From the NCBI RefSeq assembly GCF_002099425.1, contig NW_018343955.1, positions 12,820,001-12,884,000 of the forward strand: a stretch of DNA of 64,000 bases. The letters are read 5' to 3'. The position numbers and the translations under genes are program-made. A model generated the notes under the pieces. That model saw nothing but the letters and a program-made list of their open reading frames with translations. It was not told where the DNA came from and did not search any database. Source of the DNA: Phascolarctos cinereus. Lineage: Eukaryota; Chordata; Mammalia; Diprotodontia; Phascolarctidae. Shown here one piece after another: positions 44,801-56,115 of the stretch; the first letter of the stretch is position 1, and each line of letters opens with the position of its first letter.

Positions 44801-45231
44801 GGATTTCCTTTCATCAATGAAAACGCTGCTCAATTTCTCAAATGTAATCCAACCTATTCCCTTCCTCTGATTCAATTCTGGACCCAGTTCCTTGTCCATC
44901 TTTACCAACTGTACCAGATAAATGCACTTGGACTTCCCTCCAGCTGCAATCAGCCCAGACAGTGGATATCTTTCATCCATTTGGTTTTTCCTTTTGGATG
45001 ACTTTGCTTCTCATTTATGGGAGTATGCAAAGCTTCAGATCTTGATGCAATCAGTACAAATTCTCAAGTAGGAACATCTGGAGAACCATGCTATGTAGAG
45101 AGACTCCCTCTTATATTTAGATTCTGCACTGGACACCCTTTTCTAACCATGTAAGACACCTTTTACAGGCATCATTTGGGGGAGCATCTACCTCTTTTAT
45201 TCCTTGTCTAATGTATCTAGAATGAATCTTT

Positions 45232-45235
<4 letters not shown>

Positions 45236-45278
<43 letters not shown>
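45236..45278. repeat. (TA)n microsatellite
   Basis: About 21 TA units. Confidence 0.97.
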
Positions 45279-45280
<2 letters not shown>

Positions 45281-45589
45281 TGTGCTTATGGGAGATACTG
45301 GATTGGAGGAAAGCTTTTAAAACTACATTTTACTGTAATGCATATCATTTTTTATAGTTGATAAATAATACATACAATGGGATTTGGTACACTCTGAACA
45401 CTTCAGTCAATTGTATGTCTAAAGATGTTTTCTGAATATTGTTTGTAAAACCTTACTTTCTGTGTTTTCATCAAATTTGATTGTGAAGATTTTGTAATGG
45501 TGAGAAAATACGCATATTTCCTATAGAAGTTTAACCAACATGAGCAATTACCACAATGAAGAAGCCAAAAAAAAAAAAGCCTAGAAACT

Positions 45590-46145
45590 ATGTCAGACAG
45601 CCAAACACTTTATTCGCTTGCCAAACTGACAGATATGGTAGCCAAGGGCAAGGCTGATTTAGAGTATAAACTCCCTTGTAAAAGCTCACAGAGCAACACA
45701 AAGGAAGATTATGAACATATTGGCTCATACAACAGTGAGGAGAAAGAGGAACAAGTGTAAGTTTGGCAAGCGATACAGACTTAAACCAACCCATCCTGAA
45801 AGCATTTGAGGATAAAAATGGGAGGAGAACAGTAGGCAAGGCAAGGCAACATGTAGGGACTTGAAAAAGACCTGTAAGAATTTTGATTGCAAACTTTTCA
45901 GCATTTGGAACAGTGAAACCACCACATTTTCACTCTAACAACACGGACCTTGACCTGCTCTATGAGGAAGCAAAAATAGCACTAAAGAAACTGAACACCA
46001 GGAAAGCAACTGGATTAGACCAAGAATATATAGAGGAGGTCCATGCAAGAGATGACACAATTTTGAGGGCATCGAGGAATCGATTTTCAAAATACATTAA
46101 AAAGGTGAAGATACTATTTTTTAAAATCATGGATTTACCACCTTA
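45590..46145 (+). mobile_element. RTE-clade LINE fragment, N-terminal reverse transcriptase region
   Basis: A frame reads LYEEAKIALKKLNTRKATGL, then DQEYIEEV and DTILRASRNRFSKYIKK, matching the RTE 'ALK.M....A.GPDQI.IE' and 'LTKRF..YL' region. Upstream sequence includes 'ttttggcaaactttt'-type linker sequence and is less clear. The copy stops before the catalytic FADD box. Dead fragment, opposite in orientation to the 35.5-kb copy. Confidence 0.75.
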
Positions 46146-46686
46146 AAAGGAGAGGGGAGAATTGAGAGGATATAACTATTTATCTATTTGCCTGGCTTCT
46201 CATCTTTAATTCCTATTGATTAAAAAAAAAAAGCTGTTCCAGAAATCATTTTTAGGAAGGGTGGAAAAATAAAAAAATCCAAAGAGACTCAGTCTTCTGC
46301 CTAATGTGTTGTGTTCTATAATGCTTCATTGGCTTACTGGGATAGTCAGTCCTAGTTTGTTGATAGTAGCTCGTCCTCTTTACTTAGAGAAATGTTGTAT
46401 CCTGTTGCATACTCATGCAGTCAGCAGATGTCATTTTTACCCAGGAGGAGAATTCTGAAAGAATTTTCCTGGCAAGATTCAGAGTGTCAATTCATTCAGT
46501 TAATAGTTGGTAGAGTGCCTACTAAGAAGGTATGGCATGCAATTCTGCTTTGGGCTATATTGGGTGGGCCTCTTGGTTTGCTGAGGATCACTGAAGAGAG
46601 TTTGCATTTATGGTGCTAATTGTCATACAAGTCATTTCCCTCTCAGGTATTTAAGAACGTGAGGAGAGATTTCTGCTGCTCAGCCA
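46146..46686. other. Intronic sequence, nothing recognised
   Basis: Unique-looking, with no supported feature. Confidence 0.4.

Positions 46687-46687
<1 letters not shown>

Positions 46688-46732
<45 letters not shown>
46688..46732. repeat. (CA)n microsatellite
   Basis: About 22 CA units. Confidence 0.97.
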
Positions 46733-46736
<4 letters not shown>

Positions 46737-47037
46737 CATCAATACCACAAGTGAGCTGTTTGAGTGAATCTCTTTGGAAACTGGGTCTGTGAAAGAACTT
46801 CTGAAAACCACTGGCTCTTATAGTGTTTCAAGGAGAGAAATAGCATCTTTCCCCTCCTCTAGAACTGAGTGCCCCAGCTTAAAAAGAGAACTATGTGTCT
46901 TGGTGTTTTCTTTTCATCCTCTATATCAATGGCAGGTGTATGATTACAAATACAAAGAGTTAGACTCACTTCCTCCAGCAGCTCCACCAAAGAATTCCCA
47001 GTTACCTAGGGAGAAAAAAGCAGGTCTAAAATATTTA

Positions 47038-47078
47038 GCAAAAAAAAAGAAAAAAAAAGAAAGAAAAAGAAAGAAACC
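47038..47078. repeat. A-rich (AAAG)n tract
   Basis: Imperfect A-rich tract; no retrocopy body was recognised upstream. Confidence 0.8.
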
Positions 47079-47557
47079 TAATAGGGTCGTGTAGTAATGA
47101 TGCCACGTCACATGGAGCTTTCATTATTCTTCTGTTGCTAGTTTAAGAAATAAAGTCATGGCAAATGAAAATTTAAGCAAAAATGACCCTCACCACCCAG
47201 TTTTTTTTTTTCTGGGAAAGACAAAACTTAATCAAATGAATACATACATACATACACATATGTATGTGTGTATACATATACATATATATATATATATATA
47301 TATAAAAGAACTTTACAATTCTTAAAACTCTTATGAAATCCTTGCTACTATTATTGTTTATGTCATTACTGAATACCTTCAAAGGCAGAATTACAGAAAT
47401 GGTCTCAGCTGCTGTAGCCTTTAAGACTTTAATTTGGAAGAACTGACAATTCAAAGATGTCCACTAGGGGTCATAATATACAGCTTCTCTCAAATAGAAA
47501 TCTTAGAGAACAGAACCAGGCACTTGAGGGCTAGAAGGGACCTTCCTTCCTTTAAAG

Positions 47558-47748
47558 CAGGGATTCTTTTTTGTGTCATAGACCCCTTCAGCAATTTGGT
47601 GAGGCCCATGGGACCCCTTCACAGAGTATTGTTTTTAAATGCATTAAATAAATGCGTAGAATTATAAAGGAAACCAAATATATTGAAATACAGTTATCAA
47701 AATACTTTTTAAAAAAGCAAGTTCGTGTGGCCCCTGGTTAAAAAGCTG
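47558..47748. mobile_element. hAT-like nonautonomous transposon with 8-bp target duplication
   Basis: Starts cagggattcttttttgtg and ends ggttaaaaagctg, giving inverted termini. The interior has 'atagaccccttcagcaattt' and 'ttgaaatacagttatcaaaa'. Flanking 8-mers ctttaaag and ttctaaag differ at two positions. Common marsupial hAT mini-element. Confidence 0.75.
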
Positions 47749-48139
47749 TTCTAAAGCTATTGTCAGATTTGAGTGGATTCTTTTTCAACTCCTATCTTTC
47801 TAAACCATTCTGCTTTAAAATTGCTTTGAATGTCCCTCTTGGAAATGCCGAGCTCAACCTTGTTTGGCAATCAGAATCCTTGCCAAGTGTGGAGCACATC
47901 AGTGCTAATCAGGGGTAATCAATAAGGTGAACGAACAATACACATCCCTAGTGGCAGTGTCACATGTATGCTAGCACACGGCTTTCAGCAGCTATTGGCA
48001 ATGTTTTCACATTCACTCCCTGGGAGAAGAATTTGTGATAGGTTTGAACAGATGCTGGGCTTTGCAGAGATGTGAATGGCTCAAAGGGTTCAAAATTATT
48101 CTCTCTCAAGGTAGCATGAGTTATTCCATTATTCAGCAG

Positions 48140-48330
48140 CATCTGGAGGGAAAAACACCTGCCTGAGAATCAGTAGGCCTGAGTCAGATTCAGGACTTTG
48201 CTTCTAACAAACTATGAGCTTGAATAAGTCAAGACACCTTACTCCCTTTGCTCTAATTTTCTTATCTGTGAAATGAGGAAACTGGAGATGAATTTTTAAG
48301 TGCCTTCCAACTGTACGCCTTTAAATGTTT
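48140..48330 (+). repeat. MON1-like SINE
   Basis: 'acctgcctgagaatcagtag', 'attttcttatctgtgaaatg' and 'aagtgccttccaactgtacg'. Confidence 0.65.
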
Positions 48331-48794
48331 CCGTGCTTCCTGAGGATTATCTGTTTCTTGGCTCAAAGCTCACAGTTCCATCCTCACTCCTTTCTGGTCC
48401 TCAGTTTTCTCAGATGTGCCCAAGCTTCTCTGCCTCAGTCATAAATTAGACCCAGTTAGCATGTTATGTTGGCTAAACTGCAGAAAAACAGTGTCCAAGA
48501 CTCCTCAATTGTTAGTAGATTTTTTTTTGCCACACTGCTTAGATTTAACAAGGAAGTTTAAAAAGTTGCATTTGACTTGCTATAAACTGTAAGCACATCT
48601 GTTAGCAATAGAGATTGTCAATGTTGAATTCTTTTCTTCCCTCACTTAATTAGATAAAAGCATCCATCCCCGATTTGTACTGATGAATTGTTTGATGCAT
48701 TATTTGTCAGTAACACTGGCATAGATCGGCATAGTGCTATACCAATTTCTAGTAGTAACTGATAAGGATAGGGATTGGATATATAATTTCAACA

Positions 48795-48985
48795 GTATAG
48801 AAGGGCACTTTTTCTACCCATGCAGGTCATCACTTTCTCAGTAAAAAGAGTTACCCCGGGACACAGAGAGAATAAATAACTTGTCCAAGGTAACACAGCC
48901 AAGTAGGTGACAGAGACAAATTTGAATCCAGGTCTCACTGGCTTCAAGGCTAGCTCTCTGATTACTACCTCAGGAAAGCTGAGCA
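48795..48985 (-). repeat. MIR-like SINE, antisense
   Basis: 'aacttgtccaaggtaacaca', 'gtaggtgacagagacaaatt' and 'ccaggtctcactggcttcaa'. Confidence 0.65.
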
Positions 48986-49084
48986 CAGTAGAAATCAAAC
49001 CAAAATGTAGTTGTTATCCAAATCCTGTTGCTAAATGCTTTAAAACATTTCATTAGTTGCACCTTATTTCTTGAAACATGCAGT

Positions 49085-49250
49085 TGAGTCACAGTCAACA
49101 AAGACTTATTAAGTACTTACCATGTGCCAGGTACTGTGCTAAGACCCAAGGATACAAAAAAAGGCAAAGAATAGCCCATATCCTTAAGGAGCTTATGTTC
49201 TAATGGGAAAGACAACATGTAAATAACTAGGTACCTACAAGTATGCAATC
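49085..49250 (-). mobile_element. L2-like LINE 3' end, antisense
   Basis: 'caaagacttattaagtactt', 'accatgtgccaggtactgtg' and 'gagcttatgttctaatggga'. Confidence 0.75.
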
Positions 49251-49279
49251 ACATGCCATTTTGTTCTCAGATTATTTTG

Positions 49280-49385
49280 CATATGTAAATCTTGTTTGCC
49301 CAATAATATTAGCTCTTTGAGAACAAGGATGGTGTCTCATATTTGTGCATTCCCCACAATGCCTGTCATAGTAATGGGAGGTAGG
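49280..49385 (+). mobile_element. L2-like LINE 3' end
   Basis: 'attagctctttgagaacaag' and 'tccccacaatgcctgtcata'. It faces the antisense copy just upstream. Confidence 0.5.
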
Positions 49386-49551
49386 CTGTGGTACGAATTA
49401 AATGTAATACCCACTCCCATTCAGGTAGAACAGCCCTATGCTGCCTCTTATGTACTAGAAGGGAGATATGATTCCTGGTTAGCTGAGAGGGACACTATAT
49501 CTGCTTACTTTTTTACTTCATTTTTTTATGGGCACTTCAAGTGACAGCCTG

Positions 49552-49661
49552 AAACAGAGAGAGACAGAGAGAGACAGAAACAGAGAGACAGACAGAGACA
49601 GAGAGAGATGGACAGAGACACACAGAGACAGAGAGAGACATAAACAGAGAGAGAGAGACAG

Positions 49662-49738
<77 letters not shown>
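49552..49738. repeat. (GA)n/(CAGAGA)n purine tract
   Basis: About 187 bases, almost all purine on the + strand apart from scattered C. Arg/Glu and Ser/Leu ORFs here are artefacts. Confidence 0.97.
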
Positions 49739-49741
<3 letters not shown>

Positions 49742-49944
49742 TTGAATAGCTATCTGGAATCCCAGAGCTGTGAACATGGATAGGAAGTTGGTCATCATGT
49801 CCTGTGATCTCCAGGGCTTGAAACTCTAAACGATGCTGAGAGTGGATTCCCCCTGGGTAACAGTAGGTGATACATTAATAAATCCTGCTTGATTCATGGC
49901 TTAGTGATGTGGCATGGTGGAGTAAGTGCTAGCCTTGATCAATC

Positions 49945-50238
49945 CTGTATCAATCAATCAAACATTTATTAAGTGCTTACCATTTGCTAGGACCTGTGCT
50001 AAGCTCTGGGGATACGAAGAAAGGCAAAAAACAAAAGCCACCAGTCCCTGCCCTCAAGGAGTTCATATTCTAATGGAGGAGACAATATGTAAATAATGAG
50101 TCTCATACAAGATACAGACAGAGCAAATAGAAGGTAACATTAGAGAAGGGGGCTGTTGGAGCTGAGGTTACCAGGCAAGAATTCTAGGAGAAAGTGGTAT
50201 TGGAACTGAGTCTTGAAGAATTTGAAGAATTCTGAGAA
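49945..50238 (-). mobile_element. L2-like LINE 3' end, antisense
   Basis: 'aaacatttattaagtgctta', 'aggacctgtgctaagctctg', 'ccagtccctgccctcaagga' and 'gaactgagtcttgaagaatt'. Confidence 0.8.
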
Positions 50239-50435
50239 GCAGAGGTAAGATCTGGGCTATGTCCTGCCTCAAACACCTGCTAGGTATATGACCATGGAGA
50301 AGTCACTCAACCTAGATTTCAGCTGTCTTACCTTTAAGTGGGAATAAAATTATTGTTTTTCCTAGATCACCTGAGGTTACTGCCAGCAAAGCCCTTAGCA
50401 AACCTTAAAGCAGATATAAATATGAATTATTATTA
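50239..50435 (+). repeat. tRNA/MIR-like SINE
   Basis: 'cctgcctcaaacacctgcta', 'ggagaagtcactcaacctag' and 'cccttagcaaaccttaaagc'. Confidence 0.65.
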
Positions 50436-50676
50436 ACTATAAGATGGCCAAGTACTTGCAGACTAAATGTAGGAAAAAGATAAGAAGAAAAATAAGTTGG
50501 CTTTAAAGAGTTTTTAATCATGCTATTATTTTGCTAAGCAATGTGAATAAATTCATACACAGACAGTATCATGTTTGTAGAGAGTATGTAACCATTTTCC
50601 TAGACAGAAAGTTCTTATCTCACTTGATAAAAAGGAGGTGTTTCCAGATGTCAAAATCTGGCTAATGCAGTATTTT

Positions 50677-50806
50677 TTTGGGGGTGAGACAATCAGGGTT
50701 AAGTGACTTGCTCAGGTTGACACAGCTAGTAAGTGTCATGGGTCTGAGGCTGGATTTGAGCTCAGATAAGGCCAGAGCTCTATTCATCGCATCATCTAGC
50801 TGCCCC
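50677..50806 (-). repeat. Short marsupial tRNA-type SINE, antisense, with target-site duplication
   Basis: 'gtgagacaatcagggttaag' through 'catcatctagctgcccc'. Flanks 50663-50676 (taatgcagtatttt) and 50807-50820 (taatgcagcatttt) match at 13 of 14 bases. Confidence 0.92.
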
Positions 50807-50927
50807 TAATGCAGCATTTTCATGAAACAGTTTGGCATTCTGAGAAATGTCACAAGCCTTCTCAATTAATAGCATCATTGAATATACCCTTGTTATGGTT
50901 GTTCAGGGGACTGTCAAACCCTAATAA

Positions 50928-51110
50928 AGCATGGAATAGTAGAAAGAGCATTGTCTCTGGACCCAGATTTGGTTTCATTTCTTGGCTCTAACTCTATCTG
51001 TATGAGGTTAAACAAGCCAATTAATCTCCCTTGGTCTCAGTTTCCTTATCCGTAAGATAAAGGGGTTGGACTAGAGGCCTTTTAGGTCTCATCCAGCACT
51101 AGATCCTATG
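50928..51110 (+). repeat. MON1-like SINE
   Basis: 'gaatagtagaaagagcattg', 'ggtctcagtttccttatccg' and 'ggactagaggccttttaggt'. Confidence 0.8.
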
Positions 51111-51289
51111 AGTTGTTTTGGTTATTCTGGAAATATTTGACATATTTTCACATAGTATCACATAGTGTCTCATGGGTAGATGAGATGATGAAATATCGTC
51201 TGGATAAAAATGCCATTGGGTGGATTTGTATGGCGCAACTATATATACACCCAAAGAGTATTAATTAATAATTCTGTGTTAGGTTAAAA

Positions 51290-51436
51290 GGAACTTTATA
51301 ATATAGTGCCCTGGGCTCCACCATCAGAACTACCCTATTCAACACTTTTGATGGGTATTTGGAATTCCAGAAGAGATACCTTTTACATTTGTAAGTGACG
51401 TAAAGCTGGAAGGGAGGGATAGAAAGCTATTAGGTA

Positions 51437-51504
<68 letters not shown>

Positions 51505-51620
51505 CCCAATTGTCTCCAAGATGGAAGGCTTCTCTAAAACCAGCAAAATGCAATTTAGCAGGGGTAAATGTAAGTTTTTACATGTAAAAGCCCACAAATA
51601 TATGAATTGGCACGGAAGGA
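51290..51620 (+). mobile_element. CR1/L3-like LINE fragment with a (CA)n array
   Basis: 'agcaaaatgcaatttagcag' with gggtaaatgtaagtttttac parallels the CR1 'atgaaatttaacagggataaatgtaaag' region. A (CA)n array lies at 51439-51504. Confidence 0.6.
51439..51504. repeat. (CA)n microsatellite
   Basis: About 32 CA units with one AAC interruption. Confidence 0.97.
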
Positions 51621-52149
51621 CCTAGCTGTATGAGTGTACTGTTCTTCACCCTGACCAGCAAAGAGTTAGGGGTAGAGTAGGCCAGTAGTTATAGCTAAGA
51701 GACTGCCATGGAGTCAGGGGTACAGAGAGGAGGTAAAGTGAAGGAAGAATAGCTATGTGGCCAGATGCTAGTAGAAGGGCATTCAATATGAAGGGTCAAT
51801 TTTCACAAGATAGACATCAGACAGGGGTAGGGGCAGAAAGTAGGCCAAGGCTTTAGAAATATGGTTTGGAAATATTGGACTATCTGGTCCAAAGGGCAGA
51901 ACAGGTAGGCATGGTTGAGGCTCATGCCGTGTCCTTGAAACTGGGTATCCAAATGGGTTTGTCCTCATTCAAAAGGTATCCTTCCGGAATTCATTCACTT
52001 GCTAAAATGATTGTGTGTTGCTTTTTAAAGCCCTGTTGTTTGGGGTGAGCCCCACCCCCACCCCTTGATCTTCTATCCAAGCTTTAGCTGCTGACAGCTT
52101 CCCATCACTGCTCATACTTCCTATATTGGAAACAGCTGAGTTCTCGTGT

Positions 52150-52490
52150 CAGAGACAGGCTCATGCTAAACATCTGGGGGGTTTGAGTCAACGACAAGCT
52201 TAATATGAGCAAACAGTGCAATGTGACTGCTAAAAATGTTAATGCAGTCTTGGGCTGTATTAATATTATAACGTCCACTATGAGTCAAGCCACATCTAGA
52301 ATACTCTGTTCAATTCTTGGTGGCATCTTTGAGTGCCTTGATGCATTGAAGGCCATCTAGAGGAGAGATACCAGGAGAGTGACAGTTCTTGGATCAGTTT
52401 CCTAGAAGGAACAATTGAAGAAATTGGACATGTTTTAGCTCAGAAAAGACTAAGGATTTTCAAATATTTGGAGAGTTGCTACATAGAATA
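52150..52490 (+). mobile_element. CR1/L3-like LINE fragment
   Basis: 'gagcaaacagtgcaatgtga', 'atgcagtcttgggctgtatt' and 'aagccacatctagaatactc' follow the CR1 sense strand past the RT core. Confidence 0.75.
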
Positions 52491-52589
52491 TATATATAAA
52501 ATATATAAAATAAGAAGCAGGCTTGTTTTGTGTTGCTTCAGAAGACAAAATAAATGAAAATTATAAAAAAAAAACAGCTTACGATTCTG

Positions 52590-52795
52590 TAAACTTTAAG
52601 GGGTAAAAAGCATTTTCCTAGCAGCAACTTGATGAGTCGGAAAATGGAAGTATTATTTCCACTTTACAGATGAGAAGACTTTAATAACTTGCTAAGGATC
52701 ACCAAGCTAGTAAGTGTTGTAGCCAGCCATTGAACATGGGTCTTCTGATTCCAGTCTCAGGGTGCTTTCCACTACTGCTATGCTACTTTTCTGAG
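52590..52795 (-). repeat. MIR-like SINE, antisense, between CR1 pieces
   Basis: 'atttccactttacagatgag', 'aaggatcaccaagctagtaa' and 'gggtcttctgattccagtct'. Confidence 0.7.
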
Positions 52796-52839
52796 TGGGA
52801 TTTTGATTTAATTTAAGAACATTTGACCAATAAGAACTG

Positions 52840-53000
52840 CTCAGTAATGGATTGAGTTCTCTCAGGAGGTCTTAAGCAATGGAAGCATTTGAATAGAGGG
52901 TGGATGAGCATCTGTCAAAAATGCTGTAAAAGGTAAGCATACAATTTGTGGGAGGTTGGGATTAATTATCTCCAAGAGATATTCCAAGCACAGTGCCTGT
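52840..53000 (+). mobile_element. CR1/L3-like LINE 3' end
   Basis: 'ctctcaggaggtcttaagca', 'gaatagagggtggatgagca' and a following loss of similarity. Likely the end of the copy begun near 51.3 kb. Confidence 0.55.
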
Positions 53001-53460
53001 GATTTTCTGTAAATTACTCAAGATCTTTTATAGCTGTGGTTTCATTCTTTCATTTTAAATCTATTGTCTTTGTGAAATATTATTTTCTGAATTGAAGCCA
53101 ACATAAAATGAATCTTCCATTTAAACAGAAATGTTTCACTAATGCCAGGATTCCTAGCTCTTGGGGAGTTGCAACATGCAATCTTTGATTTCAAAATATC
53201 CCCTTTCTTATAATGCTACATGATACTTGTATCTATTCTAACTAAAGAAAACAAAATTTCCTTCAGAGAACTTCACCCCAAAATCTTGAAGATTAATTGG
53301 GCTGTTGAAGAAGTTAAGCTTACACAAAACCTACCTCATGTAGTTAGTTGGGTTAAGTGAAATATCATTAGACAGGGCAGTCAGTTCCAAAGGAACAGCA
53401 TATCATGAAAATGTCACATATGCCCCATTCTCTTGATCACTCATGCCAAGGTACTTTCTT
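53001..53460. other. Intronic sequence, nothing recognised
   Basis: Unique-looking, with no supported feature. Confidence 0.4.
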
Positions 53461-53468
53461 TGGCCTCT

Positions 53469-53760
53469 TGAGGTAGCTAGGTGGTACAGTGGATAGAATC
53501 ATGGGCTTGGAGTCAAGAAGACCTGAATTCAAATGTGAGCTCAGACACAGTAGCTGTGTGACCCTGGGCAAATAAGTTAACCTCTGTGTGCTTCCATTTA
53601 TTCAACTGTAACATGGGGATAATAAGAGCAACTACCTCCTAGGCTTATGTGAGAATTAAGGGAGATAATATTGGTAAGGTGATTAGTACAGTGCCTGACA
53701 CAGCAAGTGTGATGTAAATGCACATTCTCTTCCCCTTTCTCTTCCCTTCCCTTTCCCTTT
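53469..53760 (+). repeat. tRNA/MIR-like SINE, full length
   Basis: 'gaggtagctaggtggtacag', 'gggcttggagtcaagaagac', 'tgtgtgaccctgggcaaata' and 'agtacagtgcctgacacagc', ending in CCTT-rich sequence. Confidence 0.85.
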
Positions 53761-53814
53761 CCTAGAACTGAACAAAGAGTTCACAACTCACACTTCACAA
53801 AGTGCCCACAGAAT

Positions 53815-54646
53815 CATTCAACAAGCATTTATTAATTGCTTACTATGTATAAGAAACTATTCTAAGTGCTAGCAATAGAAGGGAAAAAAAAACAAATAAG
53901 AGTCCCTGTCCTCAATGAGCTTACATTCTAATGGAGGAATTTCATATGTACAAAAATTGGTACATAGAAGATACATGCAGAGTGGATGGAAGATGATAGC
54001 CTGAGAAAGAAAGGTATTAACAGCTGGGGAAATGATGTAAGGCCTCCTATAGAGATTCTAAGTTGAGTATATTAGAGGGAGATCATTCCAGACATGAGGG
54101 ACAGCCAAGTACAGACAAGGAGATCAGAGATGGAATGACATGTATGAGGAATAGCAAGTAGTCCAGAATGGTGGGACTACATATAGCCTGCATGTAGGAC
54201 AGTAATGTGGTAGAAGACTAATACGAAGGGTCCAGGTTGTGAATAATTTTAAATGTCAAACAAGATTCATTATATTTGAACATAAAGGCAATAGGGAAGC
54301 AGGGGGATTATTGAATAGGGGATAATATAGTTGGACCTACATTTATGGAAAATCACTTTGGTGGCTACATTTGAGTGGATTGGAATAGGGAGAGACAAGT
54401 CAGAGAAACCAATTAGAAAGATATTTCCATAGTCCAAGTGAGAGGGAATAAGGGCTAGTGTGGTAGCCAAGTGAATAAAGAGAAGAGGACATATATACAA
54501 GAGATGTCATGGAGAAATTAATATTTGTCAAGTGATTGGATATGTGGAGTGAATGAAAGTGAGGAGTCATTGAGGTTGTGAACCTGGGTGCCTGGGATGA
54601 TGGCAGTACTCTAGGCAGTAGTAATGAAGTTTAAAAGAGAGGTGGT
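53815..54646 (-). mobile_element. L2/L3-like LINE, antisense, segment 1 (3' end)
   Basis: 'aagcatttattaattgctta' tip, 'gagtccctgtcctcaatgag', 'catgagggacagccaagtac', 'ggaaaatcactttggtggct' and 'agtccaagtgagagggaata': a long reverse-complemented L2-clade element, about 2.3 kb in all including its SINE insertions. Confidence 0.82.
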
Positions 54647-54775
54647 GGGGCAGCCAGATAGAGCAGTGGTTAGAGTACCAGCCCTGCATTCAGGAAGACC
54701 TGAGCTCAAATCTGGCCTCACAGATATAACACTAGCTGTATGACCCTGGGCAAGTCACTTAACCCCCATTGCCCC

Positions 54776-54820
<45 letters not shown>
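54647..54820 (+). repeat. Short marsupial SINE inserted in the L2, (GA)n tail, 10-bp target duplication
   Basis: 'gcagccagatagagcagtgg' through 'aagtcacttaacccccattg', then a (GA)n run. The 10-mer gagaggtggt lies at 54637-54646 and again at 54821-54830. Confidence 0.92.
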
Positions 54821-54827
<7 letters not shown>

Positions 54828-54830
54828 GGT

Positions 54831-55442
54831 TTGGGGAGAAAGAAAATTGAGCTCTGTTTTGGGTCTATTGATCTTGAGGCGCCTATGGAGCATCCAGTTC
54901 AAGATGTCAAAAAGGCAGTTGATGAAGATGCATAACCATAACTCAGGAGAGAGCCGAGGGCTGGGTATATAGATTTGGGAGTCATATGCATAGAAATGAT
55001 ATTTTGAACCTATGGGAGCTAATACAACCGCCAAATGAGATAATGTAAGGCAAAAAATAGACAGTGGATGTGACATGGGTGAAAATCTAGTGCATAATAC
55101 TCAAGTGTGGTCAGACAGGTAGGAGAAGGATCAGGAGAAAATAGAGGCACAAAAACTCAGAGAGAATTGAGCATCCAGGTGGAGAAAGTCATCAACAAGT
55201 CCAAATACTGGAAAGGACAAGAAGGATGAGGATTGAGAGAAGGCCATTCGATTAGGCAGTTTAGAAATAATTAGTAACAATTTCAGTTGAGTTATAAGGC
55301 TGGAACCCAGACTTCGGATGATTTAGACGTGAGATAAGTAGAAGTGCTGAGTGCTTTTTCAAGATTAGCTGAAGAGCAGAAAAAGATTGGCTGATAGCTG
55401 GCAGGAATGGTAGGCTCCAGTGATGGTTCTATTTTCTTTTTT
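54831..55442 (-). mobile_element. L2/L3-like LINE, antisense, segment 2
   Basis: 'gagctctgttttgggtctat', 'gatgtcaaaaaggcagttga', 'gatttgggagtcatatgcat' and 'gatgaggattgagagaaggc' are antisense L2 reverse transcriptase (the YADDSQIY region and its neighbours). Confidence 0.82.
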
Positions 55443-55460
55443 AAGAACAAGAGGGATTTG

Positions 55461-55641
55461 GGGCAGCTAGGTGGCACAGTGGATAGAGCACCGGCCCTGG
55501 AGTCAGGAGGACCTGAGTTCAAATCTGATCTCAGACACCTAACACTCACTAGCTGTGTGACTCTGGGCAAGTCACTTAACCCCAATTGCCTCACCAAAAA
55601 AAAAAAAAAGAAAAGAAAAAGAAAAAAGAAAAAAAAAGAAA
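55461..55641 (+). repeat. Short marsupial SINE with perfect 18-bp target duplication
   Basis: 'gggcagctaggtggcacagt' to 'cccaattgcctcacc' plus an A-rich tail. 'aagaacaagagggatttg' occurs at 55443-55460 and identically at 55642-55659. Least diverged SINE in the window. Confidence 0.96.
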
Positions 55642-55659
55642 AAGAACAAGAGGGATTTG

Positions 55660-56115
55660 AGCATATTTGTAGGCATCAAGGAAGGAGCCATCAGAGAGGA
55701 AGAAGATGAAAGGAAAATTTGGATATTGTTGCAGAGATTATGAAATATAACAAGTCCCCCTCCACATCCAGTGAGTTGGGAACAGGGGACTGGAAAGCGA
55801 GTAAAAATGCATGCAGTACGGAAAACAGTGGCCGGGGAAGCATTGTCATCAGGGTAGATCCAGGCTTCAATGAATACCAAAGATAGGAGCAAGAAAGAGA
55901 GAAAGTGGTGGGGTGAAAGGACGTTAGTTAATTATGGAGCAGGCGTTCGAGAGAGCAGAGCAGAAAAGACGAGTAGACATAAAAGAAGTCATGGGGGGCC
56001 GGGCTACGGTCAAAGGAGTGGACAACTAGTGTGGAGAAAGGTTTTTTTAGTCTGTTTTTTGTTGTTGTTGTTGTTTTGGCAGTTGGGATTTAGTGACCCA
56101 GCACAAAGATAGGGA
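55660..56115 (-). mobile_element. L2/L3-like LINE, antisense, segment 3
   Basis: 'tagatccaggcttcaatgaa', 'ttatggagcaggcgttcgag' and 'gtcatggggggccgggctac' extend the element towards its 5' side. A short (GTT)n lies near 56060. Confidence 0.65.

Noticed and set aside
55572-55892. 106-codon minus-strand ORF
   Set aside because: It crosses a SINE A-rich tail and antisense L2; composition and position explain it.
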